Notes under the pieces: generated by a model | What the model saw: only the letters and a program-made list of their open reading frames with translations | Told to the model about the DNA's origin: nothing | The model's database searches: none | Shown here: piece after piece, positions 1 to 8,291 of the stretch | How the letters are laid out: every line of letters starts with the position of its first letter | Position numbering within the stretch: the first letter of the stretch is position 1 | Position numbers and translations under genes: made by a program | Source: JACDAN01 sp963847235 | GTDB lineage: Bacteria; Actinomycetota; Thermoleophilia; Gaiellales; Gaiellaceae | Direction: 5' to 3' | Length of the DNA: 64,000 nt | Assembly: GCA_963847235.1 (NCBI GenBank) | Contig: CAWJYU010000024.1 | Span: 85,682 to 149,681 of the forward strand

Positions 1-1
1 G

Positions 2-310
2 GCGATCTACTTCTTCCTGCGCGCGTTCGGGATGCCGTCGGACCTGCACAGCGTCTTCGTCGTCCAGGTCGCGCAGACGCTGTCGACGCTGCTTCCGCTC
101 ACGCCGGCAGGCATCGGAACCGAGCAAGCGCTGCTCGTCTACATGTTCTCCGGGACGGCTCCGGCGTCCGACGTGCTGAGCTTCAGCGTCGGCGTGAAGA
201 TCATCGTGATCACCGTGAACCTGACGCTCGGCACGATCGCGACGCTCGCGATCCTGCGGAAGTTCCCGTGGCACGTCGACGTGGACGAGGAGGCGGCGGA
301 GCGGGCCTAG
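2..310 (+). CDS. C-terminal part of an LPG-synthase-type (UPF0104/YbhN-like) membrane protein, 5' truncated
   Basis: The reading frame is open from the window edge and stops at TAG 308-310, so only about the last 102 residues are present. The fragment is hydrophobic, with two membrane segments, and carries the motif LPLTPAGIGTEQALL. A proline- and glycine-rich loop like this is typical of the lysylphosphatidylglycerol-synthase transmembrane family, whose members flip or synthesise lipids in the inner membrane. The tail ends in an acidic EEAAERA stretch. Family membership comes from this motif and the hydrophobicity pattern; the lipid substrate cannot be told. Confidence 0.7.
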   Translation, partial: AIYFFLRAFGMPSDLHSVFVVQVAQTLSTLLPLTPAGIGTEQALLVYMFSGTAPASDVLSFSVGVKIIVITVNLTLGTIATLAILRKFPWHVDVDEEAAERA

Positions 311-319
311 CCGAGCCCA

Positions 320-336
320 AGTAACAGTCTGTTACT
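320..336. promoter_or_regulatory. 17-bp perfect palindrome, candidate repressor operator
   Basis: AGTAACAGTCTGTTACT is a perfect inverted repeat with 8-bp arms and one central base. It lies about 125 bp upstream of the ABC exporter pair. Size and symmetry resemble TetR-family operators, but no TetR-type gene is present nearby in the window, so the regulator is unknown. Confidence 0.45.
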
Positions 337-405
337 AACGCTCTCGGGGCGGCCCGGGGATCAGCTGGTCGCGTAGCCATCGGTACGCTTGACGGGCCAG
401 GCCGA

Positions 406-443
406 AATCACTAGCTTGAACGTCGGCTAGTAATCACTAACTT
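406..443 (+). promoter_or_regulatory. Direct repeat upstream of the ABC exporter
   Basis: AATCACTAGCTT (406-417) is repeated as AATCACTAACTT (432-443), 26 bp apart with one mismatch. This is the AT-richest stretch in the area and lies just before the ribosome-binding site of the next gene. It may be the binding site of a regulator or part of the promoter. Confidence 0.3.
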
Positions 444-462
444 CCACATTTGGAGGGCTGGG

Positions 463-1218
463 TTGGAGGCTTCGCAGGACGGAGCACGTGACGGCGCGGT
501 CGTCACCGCACACGAGATCCAACGCCGCTACGGCGAGGGCGACGCGGCCGTGGACGCGCTCCGCGGCGTCTCGCTCGATGTCGAGCAGGGCAAGCTGACC
601 GCGGTCATGGGGCCGTCGGGCTCCGGCAAGTCGACGCTGATGCACATCCTGGCGGCGCTCGACCGGCCGACCAGCGGCTACGTCACGATCGCCGGCACCC
701 GGCTGGGACAGCTGAGCGACAAGGACATCACGAAGATCCGCCGCGAGCACATCGGGTTCATCTTCCAGTTCTTCAACCTGCTTCCGATGCTGACCGCCGA
801 GGAGAACATCCTTCTTCCGCTCTCGCTCGCCGGCAAGAAGCCGGACAAGCCGTTCTTCCAGGATCTCGTCAAGCGGGTCGGTCTCTCCGACCGGCTCACG
901 CACCGGCCCTCCGAGCTCTCCGGCGGTCAGACGCAGCGGGTCGCGATCGCGCGGGCCCTCGTCTCGAGGCCGACAGTGGTCTTCGCCGACGAGCCGACCG
1001 GAAACCTCGACTCGAAGACCGGCGGCCAGATCCTCGACCTCCTGCACGAGTCGGTCGAGAACTACGGCCAGACGATGGTGATGGTGACGCACGAGGCACG
1101 GGCTGCCGCCTCGGCCGACCGGATCCTCTTCCTTGCCGACGGCGAGATCGTCAAGGATCTCGGCGGAGCGGGCGAGGAGGAGATCCTCGACACCATCCGC
1201 GAAGTCACCCTGACGTGA
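463..1218 (+). CDS. ABC transporter ATP-binding protein, MacB/LolD type
   Basis: This 251-residue cytoplasmic ATPase powers the permease encoded immediately downstream. Walker A GPSGSGKST lies at about residues 50-58, the signature LSGGQ at 152-156, Walker B VVFADE at 172-177 followed by PTGNLD, and the switch histidine is in VTHEA near residue 210. The PTGNLD extension and the FtsX-type partner place it with the MacB/LolD/FtsE class, which usually exports lipids, peptides or drugs rather than importing solutes. The start is TTG 463, preceded by GGAGG at 452-456. The stop overlaps the permease start by 4 bases (GTGA), so the two are translationally coupled. Confidence 0.9.
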   Translation: MEASQDGARDGAVVTAHEIQRRYGEGDAAVDALRGVSLDVEQGKLTAVMGPSGSGKSTLMHILAALDRPTSGYVTIAGTRLGQLSDKDITKIRREHIGFIFQFFNLLPMLTAEENILLPLSLAGKKPDKPFFQDLVKRVGLSDRLTHRPSELSGGQTQRVAIARALVSRPTVVFADEPTGNLDSKTGGQILDLLHESVENYGQTMVMVTHEARAAASADRILFLADGEIVKDLGGAGEEEILDTIREVTLT

Positions 1219-3788
1219 TCCGGGTCGCGCTCAGAGGGCTCGCGGGGCGGAAGTTCCGGGCCTCGCTGACGGCGCTCGCCGTGGTGCTCGGCGTCGCCAT
1301 GGTCAGCGGCACCTTCGTCCTCACGGACACGATCGACAAGGCGTTCGACGCGATCTTCAGCGAGTCGTACGCGAACACGGACGCGGCGATCAGCGGGAAG
1401 GCGCCGGACATCTCCTTCGAGGGAAGCACTGCAGAGGCGCCGTCGGTGCCGGCGAGCCTGCTCGACGACGTCCGCGAGCTCGACAGCGTCGAGGCGGCCA
1501 CCGGCAGCGTCGCGGACGAGACGGCGACCAAGATCCTCAAGCCCGACGGCAAGGCGATCAATACCCAGGGAGCGCCCTCGTTCGGGTTCGGCATCGACCC
1601 CGAGGAGTCGCAGTTCAACCCGCTCAGGCTGGTCGAAGGGACCTGGCCGAGCGCGGCGGACGAGGTCGTGATCGATGCGGGGACCGCGGACGAGCAGGGC
1701 TACGGACTGGGCGATTCGGTCAAGATCGCGACGCTGAAGCCGGTGCAGGACTTCCGGATCTCCGGGATTGCCCAGTACGGAAGCGTCAGCTCGCTCGGCA
1801 CGGCCACGTTCGCCGTCTTCACGATCCCGACCGCCCAGCAGCTCCTGGATCGTGAGGGTTCATTCGATGCGATCTCGGTGGCGGCCGCCGACGGCGTCAC
1901 GCCCGAGCAGCTCGTCGAAGACATCAAGCCGATCCTTCCGACGACCGCGCAGGTGCGCACCGGTGTCGAGGAGGCCGAGGAAGCGGCGAGCGAGGTTTCC
2001 GAGTTCACGAGCTTCATCCGCTACTTCCTGCTCGCCTTCGGCGCAGTCGCCCTCTTCGTGGGCGCCTTCGTCATCTTCAACACGATGTCGATCACGGTCG
2101 CGCAGCGGACGCGCGAGCTGGCGACGCTCCGCACGATCGGAGCGTCCCGGAAGCAGATTCGCCGGGCCGTCCTCCTCGAGGCACTGGTCATCGGCCTGAT
2201 CGCGTCGATCGTCGGCTTCTTCCTCGGCGTTGGCCTTGCCTACGGGCTGGACGCGCTTTTCGGCGCCCTCGACCTCGACCTGCCGACCGCCGACATGGTG
2301 ATCGCGCCGCGCACCGTGATCCTTGCGTTCGTGATCGGGATCGTCGTGACGGTGCTCGCCGCGTTCGTCCCTTCCCTCCGTGCGACGCGCGTTTCACCGA
2401 TCCTCGCCGTGCGCGAGGGGGCGGAGCTTCCGCGGGGTCGCTTTGCGCGGTTCACTCCCTACGTCGCGCTGCTCGTGCTCGTCGTCGCGCTCCTGCTGCT
2501 CGCCCGCGGCGCGTTCACCGACGAGCTGGGCATCGGCTCGCGCCTGCTCTCGATCGCCTTCGGCGTCCTCCTCCTCTTCGTCGGCGTGGCGATGATCTCG
2601 TCGAAGCTCGTCCGGCCGATCGCCGCCGTCGTCGGCGTTCCGGGGGAGAAGCTGGCCGGTGTCTCGGGGTTCCTGGCGCGGCGCAACACATTGCGCAACC
2701 CGGGTCGCACCGCAGCGACCGCGGCGGCGCTGATGATCGGCCTGGCGCTCGTCACCTTCGTGGCGGTGCTCTCGAACAGCATGAAGGCGTCGAACCGCGG
2801 CGCGATCGAGGAGCAGATCGCCGCCGACTTCGTCGTCACCTCGCAGGACGGTTTCACGCCGTTCGTCGCCGGCGCCGGGGAGGCTGCCGCGGAGGCTCCC
2901 GGTGTCGAGCTGGCGACGAGTGTCCGCGCCGAGGTCGGAAAGGTCGCGGGCATCGACAAGTACGTCACCGGCATCGAGCCGGACAAGATCGCCGCGGTCT
3001 ACAACTTCGACTGGGCCGACGGCTCCGACGCCGTGCTCGACGACCTCGGCCGGACGGGCGCGATCGTCGACGCCGACTTCGCCGAGGACCACAACCTCCA
3101 GGTCGGCGACCGGTTCGACTTCCTCTCGGGGTCGGGCCGCGACTCGACGCTCGAGGTCAAGGCGACCTACGACCCGCCGCCCTTCTACCAGCTGCTCGGC
3201 TCCGTGAGCATCTCCAAGGAGAAGTTCGACGAGCTCCACGACCGACCGCGCAACCAGTTCACGTTCATCAACGCGGAGGGCGGCCCGACTCCAGCCGCTC
3301 AGGCCCCGATCGACGAGGCGCTCGCCACCTTCCCGGACGCGAAGGCGCAGACGCGCGAGGCGTGGATCACTGAGCAGGACGAGGAGTTCAACCAGTTCCT
3401 GACGATGCTCTACGTGCTGCTCGCGTTGTCGGTGATCATCAGCATCTTCGGCATGATCAACACGCTTGCGCTCGCCGTGTTCGAGCGGACGCGGGAGCTC
3501 GGAATGCTGCGCGCGGTCGGGATGACGCGCTGGCAGGCACGCACGATGATCGGCTCGGAGAGCGTGATCACGGCGCTGATCGGCGCCGCGATCGGGCTGC
3601 CGCTCGGGATGTTCCTCGCCGCGCTCGTGATCAAGGCGCTCGAGCAGTACGACGTGCGGTACGAGGTGCCGCTGACCTCGCTGATCGTCTTCGCGATCCT
3701 CGCCGTCATCGTCGGCGTGGTCGCCGCGATCCTCCCGGCGCGCCGCGCCGCGCGGCTGAACGTGCTCGAAGCGCTGCAGTACGAATAG
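1215..3788 (+). CDS. FtsX-family ABC transporter permease (duplicated MacB-like)
   Basis: This 857-residue membrane protein is the partner of the upstream ATPase. It has one N-terminal membrane helix (about 12-35), a large extracytoplasmic domain, three helices (about 269-400), then a second copy of the same plan with a second extracytoplasmic domain and three terminal helices. This duplicated FtsX arrangement is common in actinobacterial exporters. Repeated QRTRELATLRTIGASR and ERTRELGMLRAVGMTR loops mark the conserved cytoplasmic coupling regions of the two halves. The GTG start overlaps the previous stop. The substrate is unknown; lipid or antibiotic efflux are the family's usual roles. 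A strong terminator follows. Confidence 0.9.
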   Translation: MIRVALRGLAGRKFRASLTALAVVLGVAMVSGTFVLTDTIDKAFDAIFSESYANTDAAISGKAPDISFEGSTAEAPSVPASLLDDVRELDSVEAATGSVADETATKILKPDGKAINTQGAPSFGFGIDPEESQFNPLRLVEGTWPSAADEVVIDAGTADEQGYGLGDSVKIATLKPVQDFRISGIAQYGSVSSLGTATFAVFTIPTAQQLLDREGSFDAISVAAADGVTPEQLVEDIKPILPTTAQVRTGVEEAEEAASEVSEFTSFIRYFLLAFGAVALFVGAFVIFNTMSITVAQRTRELATLRTIGASRKQIRRAVLLEALVIGLIASIVGFFLGVGLAYGLDALFGALDLDLPTADMVIAPRTVILAFVIGIVVTVLAAFVPSLRATRVSPILAVREGAELPRGRFARFTPYVALLVLVVALLLLARGAFTDELGIGSRLLSIAFGVLLLFVGVAMISSKLVRPIAAVVGVPGEKLAGVSGFLARRNTLRNPGRTAATAAALMIGLALVTFVAVLSNSMKASNRGAIEEQIAADFVVTSQDGFTPFVAGAGEAAAEAPGVELATSVRAEVGKVAGIDKYVTGIEPDKIAAVYNFDWADGSDAVLDDLGRTGAIVDADFAEDHNLQVGDRFDFLSGSGRDSTLEVKATYDPPPFYQLLGSVSISKEKFDELHDRPRNQFTFINAEGGPTPAAQAPIDEALATFPDAKAQTREAWITEQDEEFNQFLTMLYVLLALSVIISIFGMINTLALAVFERTRELGMLRAVGMTRWQARTMIGSESVITALIGAAIGLPLGMFLAALVIKALEQYDVRYEVPLTSLIVFAILAVIVGVVAAILPARRAARLNVLEALQYE

Positions 3789-3792
3789 CGCG

Positions 3793-3819
3793 GTCGCGCA
3801 ACGGCCGCCGTTGCGCGAC
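3793..3819 (+). terminator. Rho-independent terminator after the ABC exporter
   Basis: A perfect 12-bp stem (GTCGCGCAACGG / CCGTTGCGCGAC) with a 3-base CCG loop starts 5 bases after the permease stop and is followed by the T-rich TGTTCCTT. Position and form fit an intrinsic terminator. Confidence 0.8.
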
Positions 3820-3829
3820 TGTTCCTTCC

Positions 3830-3952
3830 GGCCGTGTCCTGGTGCCTGGCACCAAGACGCGGCCGCAGGGGGCAGTGCCGATGGCTCGGCGGCGCATGGT
3901 TGCCTCGAGGACACGGCCGCGCCGGGCGCGTCGAGGTGCCAGGCACGAAGAC
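3830..3952. repeat. Intergenic palindromic repeats (two copies of an 18-bp unit inside an inverted repeat)
   Basis: GGTGCCTGGCACCAAGAC (3841-3858) recurs as GGTGCCAGGCACGAAGAC (3935-3952) with two mismatches; each unit holds a 12-13 bp palindrome. The block is also bracketed by an 11-bp inverted repeat, GGCCGTGTCCT (3830-3840) and AGGACACGGCC (3908-3918). This looks like a REP-like non-coding element. It argues against starting the downstream gene at the in-frame GTG 3842. Confidence 0.6.
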
Positions 3953-3973
3953 ATGTCCGTTAGCCTCGAGCCC

Positions 3974-5011
3974 ATGGTCTGGGCGATCTCCGGCGGGGCG
4001 GGATTTCTCGGGCTGCACCTGGCCAGGCGGCTCCTCGCCGACGGCCACGAGGTGCGCTCGCTCGACCTCGTCGGGCTCGACGACCCGCAGCTCGAGGGCC
4101 AGGTTCGCGAGCTCCGGGGGGACATCCGGGACGAGACGGCCGCGCGCGAGCTCGTCGACGGGGCGCGCATCCTTGTCCACGCCGCGGCCGCGCTCCCGAT
4201 CCGCGGCTCGCGCGCCGAGATCGAGTCCGTCAACGTCGACGGGACGCTGACGCTCCTGTCCGCCGCCGCCCAGGCGGGCGTGCGCCGCGTCGTCTTCGTC
4301 TCGTCCACGGCCGTCTACGGCGTGCCGGACAAGCACCCGATCGAGGAGGACGACCCGCTCGAGGGCGTCGGTCACTACGGCGAGTCGAAGATCGCCGCCG
4401 AGGATGCGGTCCGCGCGTTCATGCGCCGCGGGCTCGACTGCGTGATCCTTCGGCCGAAAACGTTCATCGGGCCCGAGCGGCTCGGCGTCTTCGAGATCCT
4501 CTTCGACTGGGTCCGCGACGGACGCCGGATCTACACGCTCGGCGACGGCTCCAACCGGTACCAACTCCTCGCCGTGGAGGATCTCGTCGAGGCGATCCTG
4601 CTCGCAGCGAGCAAACGGACGGCGGCGTGGCAGACGCTGAACGTGGGCGCGAAGGAGTTCGGGACCGTTCGCGAGGATCTTCAGGCGCTGATCGACCACG
4701 CCGGCTCGGATAGCCGCCTTACCCCGATCCCGGTACGGCCCGCCGAGATCGCGCTGCGGGCGCTCGAGCTCGCGCGCGTCTCGCCGCTCGTCGAGTGGCA
4801 CTACAAGACCGCCCACCGCGACTCGTTCGTCGACATCTCCCGGGCAGAGAGCGTCCTCGGCTGGACGCCCAAGCTCTCGAATGCCGAGGCGCTGATCCGG
4901 ACCTACGACTGGTACCTGTCGAACCGAGACCAGGTCGCGCGCACAGCCGGCGTCACGCACCGCGTGCCCTGGAACCAGCAGGCCCTGGGGCTCCTCAAGA
5001 AGGTGAGCTGA
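3974..5011 (+). CDS. NAD-dependent epimerase/dehydratase (extended SDR)
   Basis: The protein is about 345 residues. It opens with the dinucleotide-binding motif GGAGFLG in a Rossmann beta-alpha unit, has VFVSSTAVYG near residue 105 and the catalytic HYGESK (YxxxK) near 135, the layout of nucleotide-sugar epimerases/dehydratases and related extended SDR enzymes. I chose ATG 3974 because it sits 7 residues before the glycine motif. ATG 3953 is also possible, and longer in-frame starts run through the palindromic repeats. The stop overlaps the methyltransferase start (TGATG), with AAGGTGAG as its ribosome-binding site. The substrate is not identifiable. Confidence 0.82.
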   Translation: MVWAISGGAGFLGLHLARRLLADGHEVRSLDLVGLDDPQLEGQVRELRGDIRDETAARELVDGARILVHAAAALPIRGSRAEIESVNVDGTLTLLSAAAQAGVRRVVFVSSTAVYGVPDKHPIEEDDPLEGVGHYGESKIAAEDAVRAFMRRGLDCVILRPKTFIGPERLGVFEILFDWVRDGRRIYTLGDGSNRYQLLAVEDLVEAILLAASKRTAAWQTLNVGAKEFGTVREDLQALIDHAGSDSRLTPIPVRPAEIALRALELARVSPLVEWHYKTAHRDSFVDISRAESVLGWTPKLSNAEALIRTYDWYLSNRDQVARTAGVTHRVPWNQQALGLLKKVS

Positions 5012-5763
5012 TGCCCGACGTCACGCCGGACGAGACCTGGGACGAGATGTTCGACGAGATCTACCTGACGACGTACGCTGCCAATCTCGGGGAGCGCGAC
5101 TCGCCGGAGGAGGCGCGACTGGCCGCATCGTTGGCAGGCGTCGAGCCGCCGGCGGACATCCTGGACGCGCCCACTGGCTTCGGCCGCCACGCGCTTCCGC
5201 TCGCCAAGCTCGGCTTCAACGTCACCGGCGTCGACCGGTCGGGCGTTCAGCTCTCGGAGGCGAGACGGATCGCGGGCGAGGTCGAGTGGCCGAAGTGGGT
5301 GCAGGCCGACTTCCGCGAGCTCCCGTTCGAGGACGAGAGCTTCGACGCAGTGCTCTGCCTCTTTACGTCGATCGGCTACCGCGGCGAGGAGGGCGACCGG
5401 CAGGCGTTCGCGCAGTTCTTGCGCGTCCTGCGTCCCGGCGCCCCGCTCATCATCGAGACCCTCCACCGCGACCGGCTGATGGCGATCTTCCAGCAGCGCG
5501 GCTGGGAGCCGCTCGAGGACGACGCCGTCCTGCTCGAGGAGCGCGACTTCGACTACGTCGCCGGCGAGGGCGTGACGAGTCACACCTACCTCTCGGTCGG
5601 TGAGCGGCGGAGCGTCACCTTCCGCCTGCGCTGCTACACGGCGACGGAGCTGGTGAAGCTCCTCGCCGAGGTCGGCTTCGCCGAGATCGAGTGCTTCGGC
5701 GACTTCGAGGGCGCGCCTCTCTCACGAGAGACGCGCCTCGTCGTCAGAGCGCAAAAGCCCTAG
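5011..5763 (+). CDS. Class I SAM-dependent methyltransferase
   Basis: This 250-residue protein has motif I ILDAPTGFGRHALPLA near residues 48-63, an acidic motif GVDRS, and VLCLFTSIGY as the motif-IV-like strand, followed by a long C-terminal beta region. It is a soluble small-molecule methyltransferase fold. The start ATG 5011 overlaps the epimerase stop and has an AAGGTGAG ribosome-binding site at 5000-5007, so the two genes form an operon and may modify the same sugar or metabolite. The stop overlaps the opposite-strand stop of the next gene (CTAG). Confidence 0.8.
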   Translation: MPDVTPDETWDEMFDEIYLTTYAANLGERDSPEEARLAASLAGVEPPADILDAPTGFGRHALPLAKLGFNVTGVDRSGVQLSEARRIAGEVEWPKWVQADFRELPFEDESFDAVLCLFTSIGYRGEEGDRQAFAQFLRVLRPGAPLIIETLHRDRLMAIFQQRGWEPLEDDAVLLEERDFDYVAGEGVTSHTYLSVGERRSVTFRLRCYTATELVKLLAEVGFAEIECFGDFEGAPLSRETRLVVRAQKP

Positions 5764-6248
5764 GCGGGCTCGTTCGGATCTTCCTCGGCAGCGAGCTTGA
5801 GCGAGCCACGCAGCGCCTCCTCCAGGTGTCGCTCCTGGATCGGCGTCGCCCAGTCGATGACCTGCTGTAGCTCCTGGTTCCGTGCCTTCTGGTTCATCGT
5901 CCCGAGGATCTGCCAGTGGCCGACCTCGCCGGCCTCGGCCATCGTCAGAAACTCGAAGCCGTCGAGCTCGTCGGCATCGCTGCCGAGATAGGTCCGCATC
6001 ATCTCGGTTGCTTCCTGCTTCGTCTCGCGGGCCTTCTCGAGGATCGCCGTCTTCTTGCCGTCGAGCTTCTCGGCGACCTGCGTCGTGCGCTCCTCGGTCT
6101 CGACGGCCTCCTGCTTCACCTGTTCGAGCTGCTGCTTCAGCTCGTCGTCTTCCACGAGGCCGGAGACCTTGTCGAGCGCGCCCTGAGCGGCCTGGGCGAG
6201 TCCGATCACCTCCGCGATCTTGGTGTCGAGCTGGGTGAGCTCAGCCAT
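5760..6248 (-). CDS. Alpha-helical ferritin-like hypothetical protein
   Basis: This 162-residue, Glu/Gln/Lys-rich protein has no membrane segment. The first 80 residues look like a coiled coil. The C-terminal half contains EAGEVGHWQIL and IQERHLEEALRG, Glu/His-containing helices reminiscent of ferritin-like or DUF892/DUF2383-type four-helix bundles. ATG 6248 is preferred over GTG 6251 because AAGGAGG at 6254-6260 is then correctly spaced. The family assignment is a guess from helix pattern; function is unknown. It ends convergently with the methyltransferase. Confidence 0.7.
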   Translation of the reverse strand: MAELTQLDTKIAEVIGLAQAAQGALDKVSGLVEDDELKQQLEQVKQEAVETEERTTQVAEKLDGKKTAILEKARETKQEATEMMRTYLGSDADELDGFEFLTMAEAGEVGHWQILGTMNQKARNQELQQVIDWATPIQERHLEEALRGSLKLAAEEDPNEPA

Positions 6249-6284
6249 CACTCCTCCTTCGTGCGGGTTTCGAGTAGGGCGGAG

Positions 6285-6947
6285 TTACCCAGACACGAGC
6301 TCGGCAAACCGCTCCGCGTAGCGCGGGGCGGTCGGCTCGTCCTCGTGACGGAAATAGCAGTAGACGTCGACGCCGTCGGACACCAAAGGCCGCACGCGGT
6401 CGGCCCACTCGGCGAGCTCCGCATCCTGGTACGGGGGGTCGCGGAAGCGGAGGTAGCGGAAAGGCGCGGCCGCGTCGAGGTCGTCCACACGGACCGCGTT
6501 CTCAGGTAGGTCTCCCTCGACGCCGTCCCACGACTCGTGGCGGAAGTCGAGCGCGAGGCGGGTCCCGGGATCGAGCGAGCCGAGCATGAGCGCGAGGAGG
6601 CCTTCGTCCCGCTTGGAGCCGATCACCGCGCGGATCGGCCCGAGGCGGTCGCCGAGCCGCCGCACCCGTTCCTCGAAGGTGGCGAGGTCGCGGGTCCGGT
6701 ACGCGTTCAGCTTCGGCGCGAAGCGGAAGCCTTCAGGCGTCTGTTCGGCCCAGCGCTCGAACTGCCCCTCGGCAGGAAGCCGGTACCCGGTGGTGTTCAG
6801 CTCCACCGTCCGGAACCGCGCCGCGTAGTGCGCGAGGAAGTCGGGCGGCTTGGCGTCCGCCGGGTAGAAGGCCGGCTTCCACGTCGGATACGACCAGCCG
6901 GAGGTGCCGACATACGCCCCCTCTACACTCGTCGGCGTGGCCGTCAC
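6285..6947 (-). CDS. DUF72 (YecE-like) family protein
   Basis: This 220-residue protein begins with GTSGWSYPTWKPAFYP, continues with FRTVELNTTGYRLP, and contains ALDFRHESW in the middle, the hallmark motifs of the DUF72 TIM-barrel family. It is slightly shorter than the usual 240-270 residues. The start is GTG 6947. The family's reaction is not established; a nuclease or metal-dependent barrel role has been suggested by fold only. Its 5' end overlaps the start of the decayed thyX on the other strand by about 11 bases. Confidence 0.85.
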   Translation of the reverse strand: MTATPTSVEGAYVGTSGWSYPTWKPAFYPADAKPPDFLAHYAARFRTVELNTTGYRLPAEGQFERWAEQTPEGFRFAPKLNAYRTRDLATFEERVRRLGDRLGPIRAVIGSKRDEGLLALMLGSLDPGTRLALDFRHESWDGVEGDLPENAVRVDDLDAAAPFRYLRFRDPPYQDAELAEWADRVRPLVSDGVDVYCYFRHEDEPTAPRYAERFAELVSG

Positions 6948-7653
6948 GCCTGAAGTGATAGCGTCAGGGATCGTCCCCGTCCTCGATCACGGGTTCGTGC
7001 GGCTGGACGACGCCATCGCCGCCGACCTGTCGGTCGTCAACGGCGCTCGGGTCAGCTTCGCCGGCGTCCAAGACGGAGCTGGACGGACACCGACGCGGGC
7101 TGATTCGGTTTCTGATGCGGGAGCGACACGGAAGCCCCTTCGAGCATGACTCGTTTCGCTTCTCATCAAGGCGCCTCTCTTCGTCGTCCGTGAGCATTCC
7201 GCCACCGTGTCGGGACTCGTACAACGAGTGGAGCGAGCGATACTCGAAGATGCGAACCGACGACTTCTACGTCCCCGAGCCGGAGGACGTACGCAGCCAG
7301 GTCGGCAAGCCAGGCGCGTACTCGTTCGAGCCGGTCGACGCACAGGTCGCGAGCCGACCCGACGTGAGATCGAATGACGAGCGTCTAGACGCGCCTTTCA
7401 GACGTACGAGCGGATGCTCGAGCTAGGCGTCGCCCGGGAGCTGGCGTCGCTCCGTCCTCCCGCTGGCTCGACGTACACGAGTTCTACTGGACCTGCAATC
7501 CCCGGAGCCTCATGCACTTCCTGCGCGCTCCGGAACCACGAGACAGCGCAGTTCGAAATCCGCCAGTACGCAGAAGCAGCAGAGCAGTTCCTCCAGCGCC
7601 TCATGCCGATAACGCACGAGGCGTTCGAGGCGAACGACCGCGTCGCGCCCTAA
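6937..7653 (+). pseudogene. thyX: Decayed FAD-dependent thymidylate synthase (thyX)
   Basis: All three frames together spell a ThyX protein in order: VLDHGFVRL...ARVSFA (frame of 6937), GLIRFLMRERHGSPFEH (near 7097-7150), IKAPLFVVRE, FRHRVG, then SYNEWSERYSKM...DFYVPEPEDVRSQVGKPGAYSF, TYERMLELGVARELA, YTxFYWTCNPRSLMHFL and a C-terminal RNHETAQFEIRQYAEAAE...THEAFEANDRVAP. At least six frame changes occur, including two within the substrate-binding RHRxxSxNExSxRY region, so no functional enzyme can be made as written. ThyX makes dTMP from dUMP using FAD and methylenetetrahydrofolate; another thymidylate synthase must exist elsewhere if this is real. The density of breaks is higher than anywhere else except 32.4-33.3 kb. 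Confidence 0.85.
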
Positions 7654-8291
7654 GCGGCTTCGGTCATCACGACTCGCTCGTCGCGGGTCGCGCCGTCCCA
7701 CTGCGTGATCGCCCAGCCGTCGAACCGCTCGAGGTCGTACGCCGCGACCATCTCCACCGTGGTGGTGCCGCTCGGCGCGACGTTGAACGTCCCGCAGGTG
7801 ACCGTCGGCTTTCCCTTTCGGGTCAGCGCGAGGACGTAGTAGTCGCCGCCCGTCAGAGGCTTCAGGCCGCGGACGGTGAGCGTCATCGGCAAGTTTCCGT
7901 CAGGGCCCTTCCGGCCGAGGGCGATGCTGGCGCCCGCAGTGTTGTTCTCGTCGGACGGGCGTAGCGAGATGACCTGGGCGGGCTGCTCGGCCGGCACGGC
8001 CGCCGGCTCTTCGTCGGAGCCGCCGTCACCCGCGATGTACCCGACCCCGAAAGCGGCGGCGACAAGCCCGGCGCCGACGAGCAGCGTGGCTCCGAGGCGG
8101 CGGGGCGGCATCCAGGACGTGTCCGGCTCCTCGTCTTCGGCCGCCGGCGCAGCAGGCGCTCCGGCGAGTGCCGGCGAGAGCTCGGGCGGCGGGCCGGTCG
8201 CGACCAGGAGGTCGTGCACCCGGCGGAGCCGGTCGCGCTCCCGCGGGTCCTCGATCCCCTCCAACAGCTCGTCCAGGTTCGGAGGATTCAC
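7650..8291 (-). CDS. Membrane-bound anti-sigma factor (RskA-like)
   Basis: The protein is 213 residues: a short cytoplasmic N-terminus with a leucine-rich helix (LDELLEGIEDPRERDRL), a Pro/Ala linker, one membrane helix near 68-88, and an extracytoplasmic domain with GGDYYVLALTRKGKPTVTCGTF, as in the RskA/anti-sigma-K C-terminal domain. It should hold the adjacent ECF sigma factor inactive at the membrane. The start GTG 8291 overlaps the sigma stop by four bases (GTGA). The classical zinc-binding HxxxCxxC motif is absent, which is usual for this subtype. Confidence 0.8.
   Translation of the reverse strand: MNPPNLDELLEGIEDPRERDRLRRVHDLLVATGPPPELSPALAGAPAAPAAEDEEPDTSWMPPRRLGATLLVGAGLVAAAFGVGYIAGDGGSDEEPAAVPAEQPAQVISLRPSDENNTAGASIALGRKGPDGNLPMTLTVRGLKPLTGGDYYVLALTRKGKPTVTCGTFNVAPSGTTTVEMVAAYDLERFDGWAITQWDGATRDERVVMTEAA

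Noticed and set aside
2394..3914. Long minus-strand open frame antisense to the FtsX permease, and similar long antisense frames at 26055-28151, 36199-37569 and 23774-25054
   Set aside because: Compositions are Arg/Asp/Leu-rich without any family motif, and each mirrors a well-supported gene. Such shadows are expected in GC-rich DNA.
3842..3973. Longer N-terminus for the NAD-epimerase starting at GTG 3842
   Set aside because: It would translate the palindromic repeat block and add a basic low-complexity extension before the Rossmann motif.
6537..6953. Plus-strand open frame opposite the DUF72 gene
   Set aside because: No start signal or motif; it is the complement of a well-supported gene.
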